A stretch of DNA of 64,000 bases from Cyclobacteriaceae bacterium (lineage in GTDB: Bacteria; Bacteroidota; Bacteroidia; Cytophagales; Cyclobacteriaceae): positions 62,001-126,000 of the forward strand of contig JAHBUB010000002.1 in assembly GCA_019638285.1 (NCBI GenBank), given 5' to 3'. This document shows positions 34,807 to 44,026 of the stretch, piece after piece (the stretch's first letter is position 1; every line of letters begins with the position of its first letter). Both the position numbers and the translations under genes were made by a program. Below the pieces are notes generated by a model. That model was given only the letters and a program-made list of their open reading frames with translations. It did not search any database and was not told the origin of the DNA.

Positions 34807-35409
34807 ATATTTGACAAAGGCATAAATGCCCAATACCAATAAGGTAAATCCAGGAATACGTTTTACCATTTTGCTATTCTTTACATAACGCGCCAGTTTT
34901 TTGGCCATCAACGCAAACAACGTCAATAAAATCATAGCACCTACGGAAGTGCCAAAAATATAGCCGTGCAGGAGCCATGCCGATGACAGATCAAGCCAGC
35001 CCTGTGCTTTAAGGTAGGCGGTAACACCAATCCAGAATGGAATGGCCATGGGGTTGAGAATACTTAAGATCAGACCTCTGCGAAATCCGCTTTCGCTGAA
35101 TTTTAAGGAGAAGTTGGTCGGCTTTTCAGCGGACCATAGATTAAGGATGCCGATGGCCACCATTACCAGGGCGGTAATTAGTTGAAAGTTTTGGATTATC
35201 ATGGGGGAAGAGGTGATCCAGCTTTCAAACTCCACACCTATCCACGCATAGGGATATTCTATTATCGATACTGACAGTGCAAAACGAAGTGCGGTTTTTA
35301 CTTTGCCTTCGAGGCCCAGTTGTAATACGGAAAGGTTAAGTGTACCCGGGGGGATAGAACCTATAAAACTAAAAAATGTTCCAATGAGGAAAGCGGCTAG
35401 TATTTCCAT
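34798..35409 (-). CDS. LysE family amino-acid exporter
   Basis: A 203-residue inner-membrane protein with six predicted helices. The N-terminus FFSFIGSIPPGTLNLSVLQL carries the LysE/RhtB PPG motif. The central SILNPMAIPFWIGVTAYL is the second family motif. It exports amino acids or related small metabolites. Its ATG overlaps the TAA of the frameshifted ATP-grasp gene by 1 base, indicating an operon with that gene and DinB. Confidence 0.82.
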   Translation of the reverse strand: MEILAAFLIGTFFSFIGSIPPGTLNLSVLQLGLEGKVKTALRFALSVSIIEYPYAWIGVEFESWITSSPMIIQNFQLITALVMVAIGILNLWSAEKPTNFSLKFSESGFRRGLILSILNPMAIPFWIGVTAYLKAQGWLDLSSAWLLHGYIFGTSVGAMILLTLFALMAKKLARYVKNSKMVKRIPGFTLLVLGIYAFVKYLF

Positions 35410-36433
35410 TACGATGTAGTTACTGCTTTAAATCGCTTGTACACTTGCTTGCCCTCTCTCCATGGAAGGTACGGCACCCCTCGTTTGTGGTTTGTGACAC
35501 TGATATTGTAAAGGGTGCGCCAATGCGTAAACAAATAACCTATGGCTTTGAAAAATGAAGCGCCTGGTTGATAAATATGTGAGGGCTCTGCTCCGCAGCC
35601 GTTTAATTCCATCACCATGATTTTACCATTTTCAAGATCTTGGAGTGAAGCAACCCTTAAATCATATCTCCAAAATAAATCCAGGCACCTGCTTGCTGAT
35701 CTGATCAAAGGAAGCAGATAGCTTTTCGGTGATCAAATGATTTTGATCAAGAAATGTGGTGCCCAGGCAATGATTTCCAATAGAAACTAATTCTATTTCC
35801 TCACCCAAAGCAGGCACCGACTTCAATTGATTCACGTAAGTATTTTTCAATATACTCCATTGAAGTTTAGCGCGATCTTTATTTAAAATAAGTTCTTGCA
35901 ATGTGCTTTCGCCATCACCTTTTACTTTTAACATTTCTTTTCTGGTGATGGATGTGACTTCTCCGTTTTCTTTTTCTGGATGTCTCGCATAAAACACGCT
36001 GAACTCTAATGGTAAACTTACATAAGCCTGTACGATAAAATCCCATTTGGCGCTGGCGACATACTTCCTTAAATCTGCTTCGGATCTAATTTTTTTTACC
36101 ATCCACCCTCTTTCACCTAGATCAGGTTTAAAGATGAGGGGAAAGGAGAGCCTTTCACCCTTCAATCTTTGAATTACAGATTCGGATGTTGTAGGATGAT
36201 GGATCAGTAAGGATTTGGGTTGATAAGCTTCTGGTATTTTTTGAAGGACGCTGTATTTTGATTCACCAAACATGCCTCCGGTGAGAATACTTGGATTAGC
36301 GGCTGAAAAAAAAAAGTAAGGATCGGGCTCTAATCGAAAGCCAAAGCCAATAGACAATGATTGGAGCCTGAATGATTCCAAAAGGCCAATACTCCCAGCT
36401 TTTTAGTTTAATAAAAAATTTGCTTCTCAACAT
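35409..36433 (-). pseudogene. ATP-grasp (D-Ala-D-Ala ligase-like) gene broken by two frameshifts
   Basis: Three reading frames together encode one ATP-grasp protein. The N-terminal frame starts at ATG 36433 (MLRSKFFIKLKSWEYWPFG... RARSLL), a membrane-proximal anchor. After a T10 tract (coding strand, 36306-36315) the continuation SAANPSILTGGMFGESK is in another frame, containing LIFKPDLGERGWMVKKI and FIVQAYVSLPLEFSVFY. At a TTTT near 35670 the frame changes again to YDLRVASLQDLENGKIM and MELNGCGAEPSHIYQPG. Each break is repaired by removing one T; the span of 1025 nt then becomes exactly 341 codons (340 residues). Either a true pseudogene or homopolymer sequence error. Confidence 0.8.
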
Positions 36434-36459
36434 TTGATTGCCAAAACCCATACTGCTAA

Positions 36460-36978
36460 TCAGCGAGAAATTACTACTGAAGATTCTTTGTAGCGGATGG
36501 TGGAGGCAGCTATGCCAAAGTCTGGAGGAAGTAAAACATAGGCCGCAATTTCTTTAAGCCCAATTTTCATAATGGCCATGTGGTGAACAGTATGTTCTAT
36601 GTTGTAGGTGAGCTCACGGAAATAATTGGTTTGCATCTTTACGCTTTCTTCACTTTCAAGTTCGTATCCCACTTCAAGCATAAGCGCAAAATCTTCTTTT
36701 TTACCGGAAATAAATTCTTTGATTCGATGAATGGTTAACAAGGCAACTGACTTGTCGCTTTCCATAAGTTTGTCGTGCGGTCTTCTGTCGTAATTCACCA
36801 CTCCTTTACTACAGCCGGACTCAAGACAAAGAAAAAACTCGAGGGTGTGCCTGAGGTGCTGCCCAACACTTGCGTTTCCGAGCGATGGGCACGGCAGTGA
36901 AAAGTCCTTTTCTTCAATTTGCTCCACAACAGAGTTCAATTGAGACAAAATGGAACAGGAGGCCTTAGCTAGTTGCAT
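36460..36978 (-). CDS. DinB family protein
   Basis: A 172-residue four-helix-bundle protein of the DinB/YfiT-like superfamily. The three metal-binding His positions are suggested by VGQHLRHTLEFFL and YNIEHTVHHMAIMKIGL. Members are metal-dependent thiol or nucleophile transferases or have no known activity. It lies 26 bp upstream of the start of the frameshifted ATP-grasp gene on the same strand, so the three genes DinB, ATP-grasp and LysE probably form one transcription unit. Confidence 0.8.
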   Translation of the reverse strand: MQLAKASCSILSQLNSVVEQIEEKDFSLPCPSLGNASVGQHLRHTLEFFLCLESGCSKGVVNYDRRPHDKLMESDKSVALLTIHRIKEFISGKKEDFALMLEVGYELESEESVKMQTNYFRELTYNIEHTVHHMAIMKIGLKEIAAYVLLPPDFGIAASTIRYKESSVVISR

Positions 36979-37030
36979 AAATATTTAGGTCAAGGGGCAA
37001 ATATATCTTAATAAGTACTTTGTAATCAGT

Positions 37031-37484
37031 CTATTGTACTATTTTCTTCCAGTTTTGATCCGCTTCTGATTTCAAATCCTTTTCGTTCTTGTTCCAATCT
37101 GTGAGTGTATTGTACCCCGCAAAATTGTAGAACAGATAAAGTTGGCCGTTTAGGATCTTATAAGTTTTAGGATTAATCTTCACCTGATTCACCAATAGCA
37201 TAGGCGCACCATCCACCATAAGCCGGCTCATAATTGTCTTGGCTGGTCTTGAATTTGTCGAGATTGGCACGGCTGCTAAACCAATAGGTAATATTTTTAT
37301 ACGCATAACTAAACTCATGCTTGCCTTTCTGTGGGTTGTTCGAAAAGTAACAGACAGGATCATACCCCTCTATCGCTAATGACTTTTTAACATTATAATT
37401 CTTTATTCTGGAGGTTTCAGTTTGGGCATTAGAAGTTGATGCAATGCATAAACTCACCAAAAGGACAATCATTAACAGTCTCAT
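37031..37484 (-). pseudogene. YHS domain exported protein with a frameshift
   Basis: The first frame (ATG 37484) encodes a signal peptide (ending SNAQ) and a YHS domain: AIEGYDPVCYFSNNPQKGKH, ITYWFSSRANLDKFK, YGGWCAYAIGESGE, then stops. The second frame continues the family sequence as VKINPKTYKILNGQLYLFYN and ends WNKNEKDLKSEADQNWKK. Homologues read GEKVxxxPxT across this point. The change is explained by loss of 8 bp between two GGTGAA copies (inferred); restoring them would give a 153-residue protein, normal for the family. Confidence 0.75.
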
Positions 37485-37595
37485 CGTGTATGGTTTGCAG
37501 AAGAAATAATTTTGCTTTGGGAATTTTAGTAAACTAACGAGACAGGAGCAATTTTTGATTCCTTGAATTGGCCCATTTGCTCTCTATAGACCAGA

Positions 37596-38072
37596 TTAGT
37601 GGGATATTTTCTTAATAATACCCCAAACGAGGTCAGGCTCAAAGCCCTTCATAATGGCATAACGGGCAACCTTATCTTTCTTTTTAAATAGATTATCCTC
37701 TTCAGTTACAGCCCACTTTTTTTCAATTAATGTTGTCAGCACATTTTTATAGTCCTGATCATCGATTTCGTTCATTCCGATACTGATACATCTGCTTGTA
37801 AGGCCGTGGCTTTCAAGTTCCCTTTCTATCTTTTGCCTGCCCCATTTTTTCACACGAAATTTTCCCCCTGCGTATGATTTTGCAAAGCGTTCCTCGTTCA
37901 AAAAGTCTTCAGTGATGAGCCGGGTGAGCAGATCTTCTACTTCACTTCCCCACAAACCATAGCCGTAGAGTTTGTTGCGCACTTCCTTGTGTGAGCGCTC
38001 CTGATAAGCACAATAGTGGTATATCTTTTGAAGGGCCTGTTGAGGAGTTAATTTCTGTTTCCGCGTTTCCAC
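37596..38072 (-). CDS. recX: Regulatory protein RecX
   Basis: A 158-residue helical protein of the RecX family, which binds RecA filaments and modulates recombination. Three tandem three-helix repeats are seen, with the typical AYQERSHKEVRNKL, LITEDFLNEERFAKSYAGGK and RFRVKKWG-like KFRVKKWGRQKIERELESHG. The C-terminal MKGFEPDLVWGIIKK fits the last repeat. recA is not in the window. It is solitary on the minus strand. Confidence 0.88.
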   Translation of the reverse strand: METRKQKLTPQQALQKIYHYCAYQERSHKEVRNKLYGYGLWGSEVEDLLTRLITEDFLNEERFAKSYAGGKFRVKKWGRQKIERELESHGLTSRCISIGMNEIDDQDYKNVLTTLIEKKWAVTEEDNLFKKKDKVARYAIMKGFEPDLVWGIIKKISH

Positions 38073-38129
38073 AAAACAAAGTTGCTAAGCTTGTGTACAG
38101 AAATCAATAAGAAGAAGGTATTCTTGCCT

Positions 38130-38606
38130 CTATTGCTTAATAAAGCCTTTGGTTCTTAGAATGCTGGTGACAAACTTCCTTTCATTTTCACTGTTGAAAA
38201 TTTTAAAAGGGAGGTAAATCAATTGAGCCTTGTTTACCATGAGCAAGAAATAATCTTTTCCGATTTGGGCTTTTTTAATTTGATCCCACTTCATAGGCAT
38301 GCCCTCGCGGGCACTCAATTTGATTAACACTTGCTGACTATTGATTTCGTAGGACAACCTCTCAAAAAGCATTTTTCCTTGCTCCAACTGAGTGACGCCA
38401 TAAAACTGTATCCACCAAAAAAGCAAGTAAAGGCCAACACCAATAAAGGCACCAATAAACCACCAAATACTGGGTATCCAGACATAACCCAGGCAGATTG
38501 CAATTACAATCAGGCCCACCCACCATTGCTGCTTTAAAATATTGCGCATGGCAAGTTTGATATAACTCTTCTTTTCTAATCTATAATTTTTGGTCTTTAC
38601 GATCAT
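38130..38606 (-). CDS. YcxB-like membrane protein
   Basis: A 158-residue protein with two adjacent membrane helices (WWVGLIVIAICLGYVWIPSI and WWFIGAFIGVGLYLLFWW) and a C-terminal PH-like domain (YEINSQQVLIKLSAREGMPM, then WDQIKKAQIGKDYFLLMV and QLIYLPFKIF). This layout and the closing 'hxLPxxxF' motif are characteristic of the YcxB family of unknown function. No operon partner is evident. Confidence 0.7.
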   Translation of the reverse strand: MIVKTKNYRLEKKSYIKLAMRNILKQQWWVGLIVIAICLGYVWIPSIWWFIGAFIGVGLYLLFWWIQFYGVTQLEQGKMLFERLSYEINSQQVLIKLSAREGMPMKWDQIKKAQIGKDYFLLMVNKAQLIYLPFKIFNSENERKFVTSILRTKGFIKQ

Positions 38607-38667
38607 GTTATTGGGAGTGATAGAAAATGAGGGGCAAAATTAGGTGCTTTAACTGAGGCGTAAAAAT

Positions 38668-39531
38668 TTATTCAAACACTTTAAGGCTCAAATCAAGGCT
38701 TTTGACAGAATGAGTAAGCGCGCCTACTGATATAAAGTCTACACCACACTCGGCCACATCCCGAAGGGTCAATTCTGTAATGCCACCACTGGCTTCTGTT
38801 TTGTACTCACCTTTTATTATGGCCAAGGCCTCCCTCATCAGTTGCGGACTCATGTTATCCAGCATAATTACATCTACCCCTCCCACCCGAAGCACTTCTT
38901 TCACTTCTTTAAGGGTACGTGTCTCTACTTCTATCTTTAGTTTTTTATTCTGGTTTATTAGATAAGCTTTTGTGTTGGTAATTGCCTTTTCAATTCCTCC
39001 AGCCATATCAATATGATTGTCCTTCAACATGATCATATCATATAGCGCATACCGATGGTTGAGTCCGCCACCTATTAGCACCGCCCACTTCTCCGGCAAC
39101 CTGAAGTTGGGAGTGGTTTTTCTGGTATCCATCAATTGGGCAGAGGTGCCCTTAATTATTTCGCAGAGCTGATGGGTGTAGGTAGCGATGCCACTCATGC
39201 GTTGCATACAATTGAGCACAAGGCGCTCTGTAGATAGCAGCGACCGGGATGAGCCCTCTACTGTAAAAGCAATTTCTCCCCTTTTTATTGTATCCCCGTC
39301 CCTTTTTTGAAGGTTGATAATGAGGGCAGGGTCATAAAACCGAAATATTCTTTCAGCCAGTTCTACGCCAGCAATAATACCATCCGCCTTAACTAATAGT
39401 TTAGCCTTGTTGGTAGCATGAGCAGGGATAGCTGCCAGTGAAGAGTGGTCTCCCTCCCCAATGTCTTCTGTCAAGGCAGAAGCAATAAATGTTGTTAGGG
39501 CTTTGTCTGTAAGGTAGGCAGGGCGGATCAT
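38668..39531 (-). CDS. nadC: Nicotinate-nucleotide pyrophosphorylase (quinolinate PRTase)
   Basis: A 287-residue enzyme converting quinolinate and PRPP to nicotinate mononucleotide in de novo NAD synthesis. Signatures are EDIGEGDHSS, LNCMQRMSGIATYT, DTRKTTPNFR, GGGLNHRYALYDMIMLKDNH, IEVETRTLKE and VDVIMLDNMS, with SGGI and ISVGALTHS at the phosphate site. Its start overlaps the stop of the DUF4783 gene by 4 bp (ATGA). nadA and nadB are not in the window. Confidence 0.97.
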   Translation of the reverse strand: MIRPAYLTDKALTTFIASALTEDIGEGDHSSLAAIPAHATNKAKLLVKADGIIAGVELAERIFRFYDPALIINLQKRDGDTIKRGEIAFTVEGSSRSLLSTERLVLNCMQRMSGIATYTHQLCEIIKGTSAQLMDTRKTTPNFRLPEKWAVLIGGGLNHRYALYDMIMLKDNHIDMAGGIEKAITNTKAYLINQNKKLKIEVETRTLKEVKEVLRVGGVDVIMLDNMSPQLMREALAIIKGEYKTEASGGITELTLRDVAECGVDFISVGALTHSVKSLDLSLKVFE

Positions 39532-39935
39532 TCCTTCACGAAGCTGATTTCATGAATCAGGTAGGAGGCTCCAATTTCTTTTACCAGCATGAGCACATTG
39601 TAACTGTCATTATTGCTCACATATCTGCCGATAGCAAATTGTTGTCCGCCTTTTGAGGCTCCTTTGTGTACGATAGTGAAGCTAGTGGCTGGATGCCTTT
39701 TGAAGAAATCACGAAAAACAAATTCGGCTTGTGCTTTACTATAAGTATTCACATTGCCTTCGATGTTGATCTCCACATTCTGATTCAGATGCTTCGACAT
39801 TTCCTTTGCGCTCCCCGTTTTGATTACGTCCTTGATGGGGTCAAAAATGGCATCCTGAGCATATGAATGCTGTAATGCCACACAAAACGCAAGCACAACC
39901 ACCAACCCAACAATTTTTACTCTCCGGTACTTCAT
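39528..39935 (-). CDS. DUF4783 domain-containing exported protein
   Basis: A 135-residue protein with a Sec signal (about residues 8-26, ending HSYAQ). The mature domain begins AIFDPIKDVIKTGSAKEMSK and has NVEINIEGNVNTYSKAQAEF and FFKRHPATSFTIVHKG, a compact NTF2-like alpha+beta pattern typical of DUF4783. Function unknown. It is translationally coupled to nadC through a 4 bp overlap; that linkage may be only organisational. Confidence 0.8.
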   Translation of the reverse strand: MKYRRVKIVGLVVVLAFCVALQHSYAQDAIFDPIKDVIKTGSAKEMSKHLNQNVEINIEGNVNTYSKAQAEFVFRDFFKRHPATSFTIVHKGASKGGQQFAIGRYVSNNDSYNVLMLVKEIGASYLIHEISFVKE

Positions 39936-40065
39936 TTCAAATGATTACTGACCAAAATTATGCCATTAAACGATATCACCTAAATATAAACTAATATATC
40001 CCGAACCTAACACCTGTTAAAACTGTAATTGGACTGAATAACAGGGATAATCCTCATCGTAGGGT

Positions 40066-40073
40066 TATATTTG
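40066..40073 (+). promoter_or_regulatory. Possible -7 promoter element of gpmI
   Basis: TATATTTG matches TAnnTTTG and lies 18 bp before the gpmI ATG at 40092, giving a predicted 5' leader of roughly 10-14 nt. No TTG is found at the -33 position. Confidence 0.4.
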
Positions 40074-40091
40074 TCGCCAACAATAGCAATT

Positions 40092-41618
40092 ATGAATTCG
40101 AAGGTTTTGCTCATGATTTTGGATGGGTGGGGTATTGCTAAAAACAAAAAAGTATCTGCAATAGACCATGCCCACACGCCTTACATAAAATCTTTATACG
40201 AAAAATATCCAAATGGTAAGTTAGAGGCCTCTGGGCTTGCAGTAGGGCTCCCTGCCGGGCAAATGGGAAATTCCGAGGTGGGCCATATGAATATCGGGGC
40301 AGGGCGGGTTGTTTATCAGGATTTAGTAAGGATTAATAAAGCCGTAGTGGAGAAAGAGCTGGACAACAACCCTGTTCTTTTGGAATCATTTAAATATGCC
40401 AAGGAGAACAATAAACAAGTTCATTTGATGGGGTTAGTTTCAGAGGGTGGCGTCCACTCTCATCTCAATCATGCCAAAGCCCTTTGCACCATTGCAAAAG
40501 ATAATGGAGTTGAAAACTTGTTTGTTCATGCCTTTACCGATGGCAGGGATACAGACCCTAAAAGTGCTGTTGGATATTTAACCGACTTGCAAGATCACAT
40601 GAACAAGACCACAGGCAAGTTGGCAAGTGTGGTAGGAAGGTACTATGCGATGGATAGGGACAAACGATGGGGGCGGGTGAAGTTGGCCTATGATGCGATG
40701 GTGAACGGAATTGGAGAGATGTCGAATGATCCAATTGCAGCGATTGAAACATCATATAAGAATGGGGTAACAGATGAGTTTTTGAAGCCCATTATTGCTG
40801 TAAACCCATCGGGAAAGCCACTGGCGGTTATAAAGGAAGGAGATGTAGTAATCTGTTTTAATTTCCGAACAGATCGTGGTCGACAAATTACAATGGCACT
40901 TACGCAGCAGAATTTTGCTGAGCAAAATATGCACACCCTGCCGCTTTATTATGTGACACTCACCAGTTATGATGACTCGTTTAAAGGAGTTAGAGTAATC
41001 TTTGAAAAGGATAATCTTCGAAATACACTGGGTGAGGTACTTTCAAAGATGGGAAAAAGACAAATACGAATAGCAGAAACTGAAAAATATCCACATGTCA
41101 CTTTCTTTTTTTCTGGTGGCAGGGAAATACCTTTTGAGGGGGAGTCGAGAATTCTTTGCCCATCCCCTAAAGTAGCAACCTATGATTTGCAACCTGAAAT
41201 GAGCGCGAGGGACATAAGGGATAAAATTATTCCAGAGTTGGAGCGTAAATCTGCAGACTTTATTTGCCTCAACTTTGCAAATCCTGATATGGTTGGCCAC
41301 ACGGGAGTGTTTGGTGCCGGGATAATCGCCTGCGAAACAGTGGACCAATGCAATGAGGCGGTCACTGAGGCAGCCCTCAAAAATGGCTATACCATAATTA
41401 TAATTGCAGATCATGGTAATGCAGATATCATGATCAACGAAGATGGATCTCCAAATACTGCCCACACCACCAACCTGGTGCCATGTATAGTGGTATCCTC
41501 AGACTATAAAGGCAGGGTAAAAGATGGTAAACTGGGAGATCTGGCCCCCACTATTCTCACTTTGATGGGAATTCCCATTCCATCCGAAATGACAGGTAAT
41601 GTGTTAATAGAATTGTGA
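40092..41618 (+). CDS. gpmI: 2,3-bisphosphoglycerate-independent phosphoglycerate mutase
   Basis: A 508-residue Mn-dependent glycolytic enzyme interconverting 3- and 2-phosphoglycerate. The phosphatase-like domain opens with LLMILDGWGIA; the catalytic Ser is in MGNSEVGHMNIGAGR. HAFTDGRDTDP and GRYYAMDRDKRW bind substrate. NFANPDMVGHTG and ADHGNADIM supply the metal ligands. The ATG at 40092 starts the domain directly; an upstream TTG would add seven non-conserved residues. Its TGA overlaps a GTG just before the next gene's ATG. Confidence 0.97.
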   Translation: MNSKVLLMILDGWGIAKNKKVSAIDHAHTPYIKSLYEKYPNGKLEASGLAVGLPAGQMGNSEVGHMNIGAGRVVYQDLVRINKAVVEKELDNNPVLLESFKYAKENNKQVHLMGLVSEGGVHSHLNHAKALCTIAKDNGVENLFVHAFTDGRDTDPKSAVGYLTDLQDHMNKTTGKLASVVGRYYAMDRDKRWGRVKLAYDAMVNGIGEMSNDPIAAIETSYKNGVTDEFLKPIIAVNPSGKPLAVIKEGDVVICFNFRTDRGRQITMALTQQNFAEQNMHTLPLYYVTLTSYDDSFKGVRVIFEKDNLRNTLGEVLSKMGKRQIRIAETEKYPHVTFFFSGGREIPFEGESRILCPSPKVATYDLQPEMSARDIRDKIIPELERKSADFICLNFANPDMVGHTGVFGAGIIACETVDQCNEAVTEAALKNGYTIIIIADHGNADIMINEDGSPNTAHTTNLVPCIVVSSDYKGRVKDGKLGDLAPTILTLMGIPIPSEMTGNVLIEL

Positions 41619-41620
41619 CG

Positions 41621-42199
41621 ATGAAATTTAGTCTGATTGTTATTATTGGGGCATTGGTAATAGCCTCTTGCGAGAGCAACAATGAGGTTGCTAAAAACTA
41701 CTTTGACATTGACAGCCTTATCGATCGCCAATTGGCTTATCTGGAAGAGAATGGCGCAAGATTATCCAAGACAGCGTCAATTGACTGTGCTACAGACACG
41801 ACCACTTTTAATCCAGACAGTGCCTCCTGGGCAAAAGAGCTAGAAGTATTTCGTCACCTTGATATAATTAATAAGCCCATCTATGCAGATGCATATAAGG
41901 TAACAGACGGTGTAAAGGACATAAACAGTAATTTGATTGTGCGAAGTTTTATAGCGAAAAGGGATATCCCTGTAAAAAACTTAAAACTTTATTATCAAGA
42001 CAGTCCAAAAAAGCTTAGAAAACTGGACGCGACATTAAGCGAGCAAAATTCACTCTACTATACTACGCGGAAACTTTCTATTGTGTTGGAAGACATTAAC
42101 AAGCAAATGGTTATTTCCAGCTATGATGTAAGGGGAATTCAAAAAATGACTCTACGCGATAGTGTCAGATTTTCCATCTCTTCGAAGGTTATTTATTAG
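41621..42199 (+). CDS. Lipoprotein of unknown function
   Basis: A 192-residue protein with a lipoprotein signal (MKFSLIVIIGALVIASC). The mature region begins with charged helical text (NYFDIDSLIDRQLAYLEENG) and continues as a beta-rich domain (LIVRSFIAKRDIPVKNLKLY, VLEDINKQMVISSYDVRGIQ). I do not recognise the family. It follows gpmI directly; an in-frame GTG at 41615 overlaps the gpmI stop and could also serve as start, so co-translation is likely. Confidence 0.65.
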   Translation: MKFSLIVIIGALVIASCESNNEVAKNYFDIDSLIDRQLAYLEENGARLSKTASIDCATDTTTFNPDSASWAKELEVFRHLDIINKPIYADAYKVTDGVKDINSNLIVRSFIAKRDIPVKNLKLYYQDSPKKLRKLDATLSEQNSLYYTTRKLSIVLEDINKQMVISSYDVRGIQKMTLRDSVRFSISSKVIY

Positions 42200-42238
42200 A
42201 ATATAAATTGTTACATACATTACTTTTTTAAAACAGGC

Positions 42239-44023
42239 ATGGAAGAGCCATTGACCGAAGGAGATAAAAAGCCAAAATTAACTCGCTCCGGATTTCAAAA
42301 ACTGATTGGCATATTTAAATTTATTAGTCCCTATCGCTGGACCTTGTTACTTGGGATTCTATGTTTAATGCTCTCAAGCATTACGCTGCTCTCATTCCCA
42401 TACTTTGCAGGAAAATTATTGGATGTAGCGTCTGGAAAGGGCGGCTTTATTCTTACAAGCATTAATCAGATTGCATTTGCCCTGCTTGCAATCTTAATTG
42501 TACAAGGCGTCTTCTCTTTTATAAGAGTTTATACGTTTGCTATCGTAAGCGAACGAACATTGGCAGACATTCGGCTGTCTGTTTATCAGAAAATGCTTTG
42601 GCTTCCGCTTACCTTTTTTGACAAGAGGCGAATAGGGGAGCTGATCAGTCGAATTACCTCAGACGTAGGGATTTTACAAGATGCCTTTACAGTTACTCTG
42701 GCTGAGCTGCTTCGGCAGGTAGTGGTACTTATTGCTGGCACTATTGTCATTTTTGTACTAACGCCTAAGTTAGCACTATTCATGCTGTTGACTTTTCCTG
42801 TTTTGGTAGTAGCAGCTTTATTTTTTGGAAAGTTTATCAGAAAACTCTCGAAAAAAACTCAAGACCAATTAGCCGCTACCAATGTGATTGTGGAAGAAAC
42901 CCTACAGTCGATTACAGTAGTCAAATCCTTTACCAATGAGTTGTTTGAAGTGACTCGTTATAAGAAATCTTTGAAGGAGGTTGTTCGCATTGCACTCCAT
43001 GCTGCCAAATACAGGGGTGTATTTATATCCTTTACCATTGTAGCCTTATTTGGTGGTATTGTGGCAGTGAGCTGGTATGGTGCATTTCTAGTTCAGGCCA
43101 ATGAAGTTACAGTAGGTGAGCTATTTTCGTTTGTGCTCTACACCACCTTTATAGGCGGATCCATTGCAGGACTCGGGGACATCTACAGTCAACTGCAAAA
43201 GTCAATTGGTGCCTCGGAGCGTATCATGGAAATCTTGGCTGAGGTGGACGAAAAGGATGAATCTAAAAGCACCCTAAAGCTGGAGGGTAAAATACAATTT
43301 GAAGAGGTAACGTTTTCCTACCCTACCCGGGCTGATTTACCAGTCTTAAAGAAAATAAATTTAGAAATTAAGGCGGGACAGAAAGTGGCATTGGTGGGAC
43401 CAAGCGGGGCGGGAAAATCAACCATTACCAGTTTACTGCTGCGCTATTATAAACCGGGCGGTGGCCAGGTACTAATAGATGAAAAGCCTGCTGAAGCCTA
43501 TAAACTTTCAGCATACAGAAGCAATATTGGTGTTGTTCCACAAGAAGTAATCTTGTTTGGTGGGACTATCAAAGAAAATATTGCGTACGGAAAACCCAAT
43601 GCGACTGATGCAGAAATAGAGGATGCGGCAAGAAAGGCAAACGCACTTGACTTTATTCTTTCTTTTCCCGAACAGATGAATACGCTAGTGGGGGATAGAG
43701 GGGTAAAACTCTCGGGAGGACAGCGTCAAAGGGTGGCTATTGCCAGGGCAATTCTTAAAAATCCTACCATTTTAATTTTGGATGAGGCCACGTCTTCTCT
43801 CGATGCAGAATCCGAAAAACTGGTACAGGATGCATTGGAGAACTTGATGGAAGGACGCACCACCATTATCATTGCTCATAGGCTAAGCACCATTCGAAAA
43901 GTGGATAGAATATTGGTGATCAAGGAGGGTATTATCGCTGAATCAGGCTCCCATGATGAACTTACCAATCGGAATAATGGTATTTATAGTAACTTGCTCA
44001 AATTGCAGTTTAACGAGGGTTAA
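42239..44023 (+). CDS. ABC transporter, ATP-binding and permease protein (MsbA/Lipid exporter type)
   Basis: A 594-residue half-transporter that works as a homodimer. Residues about 25-330 hold six membrane helices; the nucleotide-binding domain has Walker A GPSGAGKSTI, Q-loop VVPQEVILFGGTIKEN, signature LSGGQRQRVAIARA, Walker B ILILDEATSSLD and the H-loop IIAHRLSTI. The short soluble N-terminus and overall shape resemble MsbA-like lipid or drug exporters, but the substrate is not identifiable. The Fur-family gene begins 3 bp after its stop. Confidence 0.92.
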   Translation: MEEPLTEGDKKPKLTRSGFQKLIGIFKFISPYRWTLLLGILCLMLSSITLLSFPYFAGKLLDVASGKGGFILTSINQIAFALLAILIVQGVFSFIRVYTFAIVSERTLADIRLSVYQKMLWLPLTFFDKRRIGELISRITSDVGILQDAFTVTLAELLRQVVVLIAGTIVIFVLTPKLALFMLLTFPVLVVAALFFGKFIRKLSKKTQDQLAATNVIVEETLQSITVVKSFTNELFEVTRYKKSLKEVVRIALHAAKYRGVFISFTIVALFGGIVAVSWYGAFLVQANEVTVGELFSFVLYTTFIGGSIAGLGDIYSQLQKSIGASERIMEILAEVDEKDESKSTLKLEGKIQFEEVTFSYPTRADLPVLKKINLEIKAGQKVALVGPSGAGKSTITSLLLRYYKPGGGQVLIDEKPAEAYKLSAYRSNIGVVPQEVILFGGTIKENIAYGKPNATDAEIEDAARKANALDFILSFPEQMNTLVGDRGVKLSGGQRQRVAIARAILKNPTILILDEATSSLDAESEKLVQDALENLMEGRTTIIIAHRLSTIRKVDRILVIKEGIIAESGSHDELTNRNNGIYSNLLKLQFNEG

Positions 44024-44026
44024 TCC

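Noticed and set aside
35409-36381. Two independent overlapping genes (99 and 239 residues) or programmed frameshifting
   Set aside because: Together with a third frame upstream they form one ATP-grasp protein, and the arithmetic of two single-base corrections is exact. No slippery heptamer with a downstream structure typical of programmed shifts was seen.
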